A stretch of DNA of 17,799 bases from Halieaceae bacterium (lineage in GTDB: Bacteria > Pseudomonadota > Gammaproteobacteria > Pseudomonadales > Halieaceae), in assembly GCA_002705465.1 (NCBI GenBank), contig PAGS01000046.1, positions 3,815 through 21,613 on the forward strand, read 5' to 3'. The notes under the pieces are model-generated. The model did no database searches and was not told where the DNA came from. It worked only from the letters and a program-made list of their open reading frames with translations. Positions 11,358 to 16,555 of the stretch are shown here, one piece after another (the stretch's first letter is position 1; each line of letters starts with the position of its first letter). The translations under genes and the position numbers were made by a program.

Positions 11358-11591
11358 ATGAATCAGACAGCAGTAAGTGATAAGAATTTCTTACTTGTAG
11401 CAACGCTCTGTTTTGTACTCGGCGTATTTGGGGTACATCGATTTTACTGCGGTAAAATAATGTCAGGAGTTTTGATGGTGTTCACTATTGGCGGACTGGG
11501 CACATGGGCGTTAGTAGATTTTATCATTGTTTGTTTTGGCGAGTTCACTGACTCTCAGGGCAGAAAAATTAAATATGCTGGATCAAATTGA
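11358..11591 (+). CDS. TM2-domain membrane protein
   Basis: A 77-residue membrane protein with the TM2 domain: a first helix (about 11-30) ending in GVHRFYCGK (25-33), a short turn, and a second helix (about 35-60) with TIGGLGTWALVDF (43-55), whose aspartate is the conserved one. TM2 proteins occur across bacteria and eukaryotes; the bacterial role is not established. The ATG has AAGG (11346-11349) eight bases upstream, and the gene lies 31 bases after glmS in the same direction, so it may be the last gene of the glmUS transcript. A short terminator-like hairpin overlaps its stop codon. The family is certain, the function is not. Confidence 0.88.
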   Translation: MNQTAVSDKNFLLVATLCFVLGVFGVHRFYCGKIMSGVLMVFTIGGLGTWALVDFIIVCFGEFTDSQGRKIKYAGSN

Positions 11592-11610
11592 ACGAGAACG
11601 TTCGACTTTT
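11588..11610 (+). terminator. Short rho-independent terminator candidate
   Basis: TTGAACG (11588-11594) pairs with CGTTCGA (11599-11605) around an AGAA loop, seven pairs with one G-T wobble, followed by C and TTTT (11607-11610). It overlaps the stop codon of the TM2 gene. The stem is short and the T run only four bases, so it may be leaky. Confidence 0.4.
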
Positions 11611-11690
11611 CTGCATGTCATTTCACAAGGGATTTCAGGATGGAGATCCAAATGTCTGTTCTGTTCTAGTCGATGATAGTGGAGTAACGA

Positions 11691-11852
11691 TTGGATAAAC
11701 GCCTCAAGAATTCCCAGAGGGCCGATGATTGGATCGGCGTCGGCGTAGCGATAGGGGCCGCAGTTTTTGTCGCGACAAATGAGCCAGTCTGGATAGCCCT
11801 TGGTCGCTATGGGCGCGGCCTTGGGTTGGCAAAAACCAAAAAAACGAGATGA
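11691..11852 (+). CDS. Small glycine-rich membrane protein, 53 residues
   Basis: This gene starts at TTG, with GGAG (11681-11684) six bases upstream, an arrangement nearly the same as the GTG start of atpF. The product has a charged N-terminus (DKRLKNSQRADD, 2-13), a glycine-spaced hydrophobic stretch WIGVGVAIGAAVFVA (14-28), a break at TNEP, a second short hydrophobic segment (VWIALG, 33-38), then GRGLGLA and a basic tail KTKKTR. This form, two hydrophobic runs with small residues every fourth position and lysines at the end, resembles small glycine-zipper-like membrane proteins seen in many proteobacteria (from memory, not verified). Function unknown. It stands alone between the TM2 gene and the next small gene. 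The reading frame, start site and composition support a real gene; length and the rare start leave doubt. Confidence 0.62.
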   Translation: MDKRLKNSQRADDWIGVGVAIGAAVFVATNEPVWIALGRYGRGLGLAKTKKTR

Positions 11853-11929
11853 CGCCGAATAGGCGCAAGTGCGCTCAATCACTTGGCCATTAAGATACTC
11901 ACGGCTAGGGGAGGTAGTGTCGAGTCCGA

Positions 11930-11964
11930 GCCAATATCAGAAACGGTAACCAGAAGTTATTGGC
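11930..11964 (+). promoter_or_regulatory. Hairpin next to the ribosome binding site of the 51-residue gene
   Basis: GCCAATA (11930-11936) pairs exactly with TATTGGC (11958-11964), seven base pairs around a 21-base loop. It ends four bases before the AAGGAGG that serves the gene at 11985. It could be a leader structure affecting translation or part of an operator; the sequence does not say which. Confidence 0.35.
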
Positions 11965-11984
11965 AATCAAGGAGGATGCTAACA

Positions 11985-12140
11985 ATGGACTTATGGCGTA
12001 TTTGGGCTAAGGCACTTGGTGAAAGGGCCTCATCCGACAGTCAGGAGGCCAACAAAGTGACGCTGATACGGACGCTGAATGTCGGCGTCAATTTCATCAC
12101 CTGCTTTTTTATCATGGCAAACAGGGTCCGCCACTGGTGA
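11985..12140 (+). CDS. Small single-pass membrane protein, 51 residues
   Basis: The ATG follows an ideal ribosome binding site AAGGAGG (11969-11975) with a nine-base spacer, the best in the window. The same frame is open upstream to another ATG at 11883, but that one has no ribosome binding site and the extra residues look non-coding. The product begins MDLWRIWAKALGERASS, is polar to about residue 24, and has one membrane helix (about 27-46, LIRTLNVGVNFITCFFIMAN) ending in RVRHW. The layout with an amphipathic start, the ALGE-(R/K)-AS motif, an IRT before the helix and a final RHW resembles small uncharacterised proteins of marine gammaproteobacteria, as I recall them. Function unknown. The strong start site suggests high translation. 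Confidence 0.68.
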   Translation: MDLWRIWAKALGERASSDSQEANKVTLIRTLNVGVNFITCFFIMANRVRHW

Positions 12141-12213
12141 CGAGTGGTGGCAGAACTCTACCGGTCTGCCCGCGCCACCGTAACCGCAAGCCAGATCGCC
12201 ATTCGCGGGGTCC

Positions 12214-12573
12214 TCAATCGGGATTGGCGGCCTTGTAGGCCCGGATCGCGGTGTTGAAATCGGCAGCCACTCGCTCTTCGCGTGATACTGCGGCGTTATA
12301 GTCCGCGGCGGCCAGCGCGTAGCGCTCTTCTGCACTATCGTCGCCTTCGTCGATGGCTGCTTTCTCAGACGCCATTTGATCGTCTACGCACTCCAAATAT
12401 TCTGCATTGGCGGCTTGGAACGCCTTGACCTCGCCTTGAGCGGCAACCATCTCCTCGAGCGTCGCGCTACTCCCGTCAGGTGTTGGCGGTGCGACCGGCA
12501 CATCACACGCCAGAGCAGAGAAGGCCGGTGTGGAAGCCAGTACCAAAAGAAGTGAGGTAGTAGAAATTTTCAT
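12214..12573 (-). CDS. Secreted small helical protein with two cysteines
   Basis: The 119-residue product starts MKISTTSLLLVLASTPAFSALAC, a standard signal peptide. The likely cleavage is after ALA (residue 22), leaving C23 at or near the new N-terminus; the -3 residue is alanine, so this is not a good lipobox and a lipoprotein is less likely. The mature part has a proline-rich start (PVAPPTPDG), then helical, alanine- and glutamate-rich sequence with EEMVAAQGEVKAFQAANAEY and a second cysteine in YLECVDD, so a disulfide is possible. It resembles uncharacterised periplasmic proteins of this form from alpha- and gammaproteobacteria (recalled, not checked). The start at 12573 was chosen over the longer frame (to 12669) because AGGAAAG lies just upstream and the signal peptide begins there. 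It is convergent with the 51-residue gene. Confidence 0.75.
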   Translation of the reverse strand: MKISTTSLLLVLASTPAFSALACDVPVAPPTPDGSSATLEEMVAAQGEVKAFQAANAEYLECVDDQMASEKAAIDEGDDSAEERYALAAADYNAAVSREERVAADFNTAIRAYKAANPD

Positions 12574-12664
12574 GAGCACTTTCCTTTTTTGTGCAGGGCG
12601 CCGCGGCGATTGCCCTTGTGATGGAATCACTGACTCCGGATCGTCGGTGGTTTGCTGACGAAAA

Positions 12665-12692
12665 CCCAACGGTTCCCAACGTTATACCAACG
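12665..12692. promoter_or_regulatory. Three helically phased CCAACG repeats over a probable minus-strand -10 box
   Basis: CCCAACG (12665-12671), CCCAACG (12675-12681) and ACCAACG (12686-12692) start 10 and 11 bases apart, so they face the same side of the helix. Read on the minus strand, TATAAC (12686-12681), five of six matches to a -10 box, lies between the second and third copies and points toward the secreted-protein gene at 12573; the -35 is poor. A protein binding these repeats would sit on that promoter and about 85-110 bases upstream of uvrD. Confidence 0.45.
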
Positions 12693-12706
12693 AATCTGGG
12701 CGGAGG

Positions 12707-12718
12707 GAACCGCGGTTC
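12707..12718. promoter_or_regulatory. 12-base perfect palindrome upstream of uvrD
   Basis: GAACCGCGGTTC is a perfect inverted repeat located 23 bases before the candidate uvrD -35 box. Part of it (ACCGCGG) is repeated at 12723-12729, 14 bases on. The inner ACCGCGGT also occurs in the palindrome upstream of glmU (8088-8095). It is a candidate operator; the binding protein is unknown. Confidence 0.4.
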
Positions 12719-12740
12719 ATGCACCGCGGGGCGATGCTAT

Positions 12741-12770
12741 TTCAGATAGTTAAGCTCATTCCGTTACACT
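12741..12770 (+). promoter_or_regulatory. Candidate uvrD promoter giving a leaderless transcript
   Basis: TTCAGA (12741-12746) and TACACT (12765-12770) each match four of six sigma-70 positions, with an 18-base spacer. The -10 is only six bases from the uvrD ATG, so the start point, normally about seven bases downstream, would fall on the A of the ATG. No Shine-Dalgarno sequence is present, which agrees. Confidence 0.42.
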
Positions 12771-12776
12771 GCGCGC

Positions 12777-14933
12777 ATGGACGTATCCGACATATTGAAC
12801 CCGCTGAATTCCGCTCAGCGAGAGGCGGTTACTGCGTCGTCAGGCAACTTGCTGGTCTTGGCGGGTGCAGGCTCTGGTAAAACCCGGGTGCTGGTGCACC
12901 GCATTGCTTGGCTGATTCGGGCCGAGGGGTTTTCTGCCCATTCCGTCTTGGCCGTCACCTTCACCAATAAAGCGGCTCGTGAGATGCGTGGCCGTATTGA
13001 GGACATGTTGCAAATGCCGACTCACGGCCTGTGGGTAGGGACTTTCCACGGTTTGGCGCATCGGCTACTTAAGGCGCACTGGAAAGAGGCCGGCCTTCCC
13101 CAGCAGTTTCAAATTTTGGATAGCGATGATCAGCTACGAGTCGTGAAGCGGATTTGCAGGGAGCTCGACCTCGACGAGGCACGTTGGCCACCGAAGCAGG
13201 CGCAATGGTTTATTAATGGACAAAAAGATGAAGGATTGCGCGCGCGGCATGTAGAGGCACCAGAGGGCGACCTGTATACCAAGACCATGGTGCGCATTTA
13301 TGCTGCCTATGAGGAAACCTGTGAACGGGGTGGTTTGGTAGACTTCGCTGAGCTGTTACTGCGGGCCCACGAGCTCTGGCTGAAGTCCCCGGAAACGCTG
13401 CAACACTATCAGAAGCGCTTCAAAACCATTCTGGTCGATGAATTTCAGGACACCAACACTATCCAGTATGCGTGGCTGAGAGTGCTCGCAGGACAAACGA
13501 TCCCGGTTGTCGCGGTGGGGGACGACGATCAGTCGATCTACGGTTGGCGGGGCGCCCGGGTGGAGAATATCCAGCGCTTTTCTGAGGACTTCAGGCAAAC
13601 GGAAACGGTACGCTTGGAGCAAAACTACCGCTCGACTTCAACGATTCTGGAAGCTGCCAACGGCCTCATTGCGCGTAATGCCGGTCGTTTGGGTAAAAAC
13701 CTCTGGACGGAGGGTGAGCGCGGTGACCCCATCAGCTTATATGCCGGGTTTAATGAGCAAGATGAGGCCCGATATATCGTTGAGCAGGCCGAGGAGTGGT
13801 CCAGTAACGGCCACCCTCGTCGCTCTATCGCGATTTTGTATCGATCGAATGCTCAATCGCGAGTCCTTGAGGAAGCACTGTTGCGCGAGGGTATTCCCTA
13901 CCGGATTTACGGTGGCCAGCGTTTTTACGAGCGTCTGGAAATTCGTAACGCCCTAGCCTACCTGCGTCTGGCTCAGACCCGCGATGATGACCCCGCACTT
14001 GAGCGAGTGCTCAATACGCCGCCGCGGGGCATCGGCAGCAAGACAGTGGAGAAGCTCAGAGAAGTCGCCCGAGCGGAGCAGGTTCCAATGTGGCGTGCGA
14101 TCCACCTCACCCGGGAACGCGCGTTGCTGCCGCCGCGAGCGCTCGCCGCATTGGCCAATTTTCAAGCGCTGATTGACGACCTTGATCAGTCTTCCGAGAC
14201 GCTTCCGCTCGACGAACTCACCGAGCACGCGATCGACGTGACAGGTCTGCTTGACTATCACCGCTCCGAAAAGGGCGAGCGGGGCCAAGCCCGAGTGGAG
14301 AATCTTCAGGAGCTGGTCACCGCGACACGGCTCTTCGAGCCAGAGGACGAGACCATAAGCCCGTTGCAAGCCTTTCTCGATAGTGCGGCGCTGGATGCTG
14401 GCGAAGGTCAGGCCGACCCTTACGAAGACAGTATTCAGATGATGACGTTGCACTCTGCGAAAGGGCTCGAGTTTCCGTTGGTGTTTATTGCGGGAATGGA
14501 AGAAAACCTGTTTCCCCATCAGATGTCTCTTGAAGAGCCCGGCCGTCTGGAGGAAGAGCGGCGGTTAGCCTACGTGGGTATTACCCGGGCAATGAAGAAA
14601 CTGGTAGTCACTTACGCTGAGAACAGGCGTCTCCATGGAGGGGATATGTACAATACCCCCTCCCGCTTTATCCGGGAGATTCCCAGAGAGCTGCTTGAGG
14701 AAGTCCGCTTGAACGGCTCCGTGTCACGCCCCGTGGCGTCCTTGGCGGGTGCCTCACTCAGTGAACCCCCGGTGGAAGGTATTAACTTAGGATGCCGGGT
14801 CATCCATCAAGTATTTGGTGAGGGTGTCGTCACGCAGTTCGAGGGTCGGGGGAGCAACGCCCGGGTTGAGGTAAATTTCAATGAAGGCAGCAAGTGGCTT
14901 GTGCTTCAATATGCCAATCTAACGGTGTTGTAG
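12777..14933 (+). CDS. uvrD: DNA helicase II UvrD
   Basis: UvrD is a 3'-5' superfamily 1 helicase that unwinds nicked DNA in mismatch and nucleotide excision repair and strips RecA or RNA polymerase. The 718-residue protein aligns along its length with the E. coli protein (720) as I recall it. Motifs: MDVSDILNPLNSAQREAV with the Q-motif glutamine, Walker A GAGSGKT (30-36), TFTNKAA (61-67), GTFH (88-91), Walker B DEFQDTN (221-227), GDDDQSIYGWRGA (248-260), NYRST (283-287), TLHSAKGLEF (557-566) and EERRLAYVGITRA (593-605). The C-terminus has the Tudor-like fold region (HQVFGEGVV to the end). WVGTFHGLAHRLL and the N-terminus favour UvrD over Rep or PcrA. No LexA box was seen upstream, although E. 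coli uvrD is SOS-controlled. Confidence 0.97.
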   Translation: MDVSDILNPLNSAQREAVTASSGNLLVLAGAGSGKTRVLVHRIAWLIRAEGFSAHSVLAVTFTNKAAREMRGRIEDMLQMPTHGLWVGTFHGLAHRLLKAHWKEAGLPQQFQILDSDDQLRVVKRICRELDLDEARWPPKQAQWFINGQKDEGLRARHVEAPEGDLYTKTMVRIYAAYEETCERGGLVDFAELLLRAHELWLKSPETLQHYQKRFKTILVDEFQDTNTIQYAWLRVLAGQTIPVVAVGDDDQSIYGWRGARVENIQRFSEDFRQTETVRLEQNYRSTSTILEAANGLIARNAGRLGKNLWTEGERGDPISLYAGFNEQDEARYIVEQAEEWSSNGHPRRSIAILYRSNAQSRVLEEALLREGIPYRIYGGQRFYERLEIRNALAYLRLAQTRDDDPALERVLNTPPRGIGSKTVEKLREVARAEQVPMWRAIHLTRERALLPPRALAALANFQALIDDLDQSSETLPLDELTEHAIDVTGLLDYHRSEKGERGQARVENLQELVTATRLFEPEDETISPLQAFLDSAALDAGEGQADPYEDSIQMMTLHSAKGLEFPLVFIAGMEENLFPHQMSLEEPGRLEEERRLAYVGITRAMKKLVVTYAENRRLHGGDMYNTPSRFIREIPRELLEEVRLNGSVSRPVASLAGASLSEPPVEGINLGCRVIHQVFGEGVVTQFEGRGSNARVEVNFNEGSKWLVLQYANLTVL

Positions 14934-14942
14934 GGGTTGGAC

Positions 14943-16106
14943 GTGCGCGAGAAACAGGTGCTTCCCGTCGTTGTGGTTGCTCTTACAGCGGCGCTTGTGG
15001 CTGTGGTAGCGCTATGGACTTTGGATCGAGTTGGCCGCGAGGGTACTGCAACGGTGATCTCGTCGGGGCCCGACAAGGTCATTGAGTGGAAGCTCGTCAC
15101 TACATGGCCGAAAGGATTGCCTGGTTTGGGAGCGGCGCCCGAAAATTTTGCCCGGCGAGTTAACGAGGCATCGGGTGGTCGGATACGCATCAAGGTGTTC
15201 GGGGCGGGCGAGATCGTGCCTGCTTTTGAGGTGTTCGATGCGGTATCACGAGGTGTCGCCGAGGCCGGTCATGGCGCCGCTTATTATTGGAAGGGCAAAA
15301 TTCCAGCAGCGGTTTTTTACACGGCAGTCCCTTTCGGTATGACCGCACAGGAGGCGAACGGATGGCTCCACTATGGGGGCGGCCTCGAGTTGTGGCGAGA
15401 GCTGTACGCGCCATTCGGCGTAGTGCCCTTTGCCGGTGGTAGCACTGGCGTTCAGATGGCCGGCTGGTTCAATACTCGCCTGAAAAGTCGTGCTGATTTA
15501 CAGGGCCTCAAAATGCGCATCCCTGGCCTCGCCGGTGAGGTTTTCGATGCGGCGGGCGGATCCGCCGTCCGGATTGCGGGTGGCGAAGTTTATACGTCGA
15601 TGCAAACCGGAGTCATTGATGCCGTCGAGTGGGTGGGACCTTACAACGACCGCACGTTGGGTCTGATGGAAGTCGGTGACTATTACTACTACCCCGGTTG
15701 GCATGAGCCAGGCGCCATGCTTGAAACCATCGTGAATGAGGAGGCGCTGGCTGCGTTGCCAGATGATTTACAAGCGATAGTGCGGATCGCCGCGCGGGCG
15801 ACCAATACGGACATGCTGGATGACTTTACGGCCAACAACAGTGAGTCATTGCAGATCCTGCTGCGTGAATTTGATACCGAAGTGCTGCCGTTGCCTGGAG
15901 ACGTATTGGATGCACTCTATGAGAGTAGTCAGAAGGCTATTCAGGCACTGGTTGAGTCGGACCCCATGGCGGCGAAAATTGCGGCGTCTTATTTTGAATT
16001 TGCTGAAAAAGTGCGGACTTACCATGAGATTTCGGAACGGGGGTACCTCAATGCCCGAGATCGCTTACTACCCCCGGTAACCCTTATTGCGGAATCGGCC
16101 GAGTGA
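14943..16106 (+). CDS. TRAP transporter solute-binding protein, DctP/TakP type
   Basis: This is the extracytoplasmic binding subunit of a tripartite ATP-independent importer. After a hydrophobic N-terminal helix (about residues 6-26) the DctP fold begins at WKLVTTWPKG. Diagnostic motifs: STGVQMAGWFN (167-177), KMRIPG with R192 (190-195), the residue that usually clamps the substrate carboxylate, and EWVGPYND (229-236), whose Glu-Trp pair binds the metal-bridged substrate in TakP-like 2-oxoacid and lactate binders. A monocarboxylate or 2-oxoacid substrate is therefore likely, but not proven. GTG at 14943 was chosen because AGGGG (14932-14936) lies six bases upstream; a TTG at 14937 would abut that site. 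It lies nine bases after uvrD and probably shares its transcript. No clear signal-peptidase site follows the helix, so it may be membrane-anchored. Its 3' end overlaps the thioesterase gene by 23 bases. Confidence 0.9.
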   Translation: MREKQVLPVVVVALTAALVAVVALWTLDRVGREGTATVISSGPDKVIEWKLVTTWPKGLPGLGAAPENFARRVNEASGGRIRIKVFGAGEIVPAFEVFDAVSRGVAEAGHGAAYYWKGKIPAAVFYTAVPFGMTAQEANGWLHYGGGLELWRELYAPFGVVPFAGGSTGVQMAGWFNTRLKSRADLQGLKMRIPGLAGEVFDAAGGSAVRIAGGEVYTSMQTGVIDAVEWVGPYNDRTLGLMEVGDYYYYPGWHEPGAMLETIVNEEALAALPDDLQAIVRIAARATNTDMLDDFTANNSESLQILLREFDTEVLPLPGDVLDALYESSQKAIQALVESDPMAAKIAASYFEFAEKVRTYHEISERGYLNARDRLLPPVTLIAESAE

Positions 16107-16482
16107 GTTTATTTTCGTCTATCGCGACATAAATGAACTCGCCTTCCGTGACTTTAAGGGGCTCGCCATTCTGCTTCGCGTTAATCCAGACCTCTACGAG
16201 AATGCGCACAGAACTTCTACCGGTTTCCAGAACATCACAGTAACAACTCACTACCGCGCCAACATGAACGGGCGTCAGAAACGACATACCTTCAACAGCA
16301 ACTGTTGCCACACGGCCGTCGGCCAGCTCTGAAGCCGTGATGCTGCCCGCCAGATCCATTTGTGACAGTAGCCAGCCGCCGAAAATATCACCGTTAGCAT
16401 TGGTATCCCTTGGCATGGCAATGGTCTGTAGTGCCAGCTCGCCATAGGGCAGAGGGCTGGTATCGAGTTCTTCCACGGACAT
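16084..16482 (-). CDS. Acyl-CoA thioesterase, YciA-like hotdog fold
   Basis: A 132-residue single-hotdog thioesterase that hydrolyses acyl-CoA to free acid and CoA. The YciA/BACH pattern is clear: PRDTNANGDIFGGWLLSQMD (24-43 from this start) with the catalytic N-G-D-I-F-G-G-W segment at the start of the hotdog helix, VAVEGMSFLTPVHVGAVV in the first strands, and SVRILVEVW. The substrate chain length cannot be read from the sequence. The ATG at 16482 has GGAGG five bases upstream; the longer TTG start (16494) would overlap that site. It is read in the same direction as dctM, 73 bases after it, so the two may form one transcript. Its last 23 bases overlap the end of the solute-binding protein gene on the other strand. 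Confidence 0.93.
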   Translation of the reverse strand: MSVEELDTSPLPYGELALQTIAMPRDTNANGDIFGGWLLSQMDLAGSITASELADGRVATVAVEGMSFLTPVHVGAVVSCYCDVLETGRSSVRILVEVWINAKQNGEPLKVTEGEFIYVAIDENKLTRPIPQ

Positions 16483-16528
16483 GGTTGCCTCCAAGGCCTA
16501 ACTATAAAACTGACCAACCGGTCTGCGC

Positions 16529-16540
16529 ATCGGCGCCGAT
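16529..16540. repeat. 12-base perfect palindrome between dctM and the thioesterase gene
   Basis: ATCGGCGCCGAT is a perfect inverted repeat in the 73-base gap. Its right half can also pair with CATCGGTG nearby (CGCCGAT 16534-16540 with ATCGGTG 16548-16554, one wobble). It may be an operator or a transcript hairpin; there is no adjoining T run on the minus strand strong enough to call a terminator. Confidence 0.3.
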
Positions 16541-16555
16541 AGGCTGCATCGGTGA

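Noticed and set aside
11615..11698. 27-codon plus-strand frame whose TAA overlaps the start of the 53-residue gene, like a leader peptide
   Set aside because: No ribosome binding site before the ATG, and no run of regulatory codons; frame length is within chance.
11583..11882. Minus-strand open frame of 99 codons opposite the 53-residue gene
   Set aside because: No ribosome binding site, cysteine- and proline-rich random-looking composition, and it lies antisense to a better supported small gene.
11883..11984. N-terminal extension of the 51-residue gene to an upstream ATG
   Set aside because: That ATG has no ribosome binding site and the added residues look non-coding, while AAGGAGG marks the start at 11985.
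12145..12179. GGCAGA/TCTGCC and GGTGGC/GCCACC inverted repeats between convergent genes as a two-way terminator
   Set aside because: The two stems compete for the same bases and neither strand has a T run next to them.
12574..12669. Longer minus-strand start giving a 151-residue secreted protein
   Set aside because: The signal peptide begins at the Met encoded at 12573, which has its own AGGAAAG site; 32 extra residues in front would bury it.
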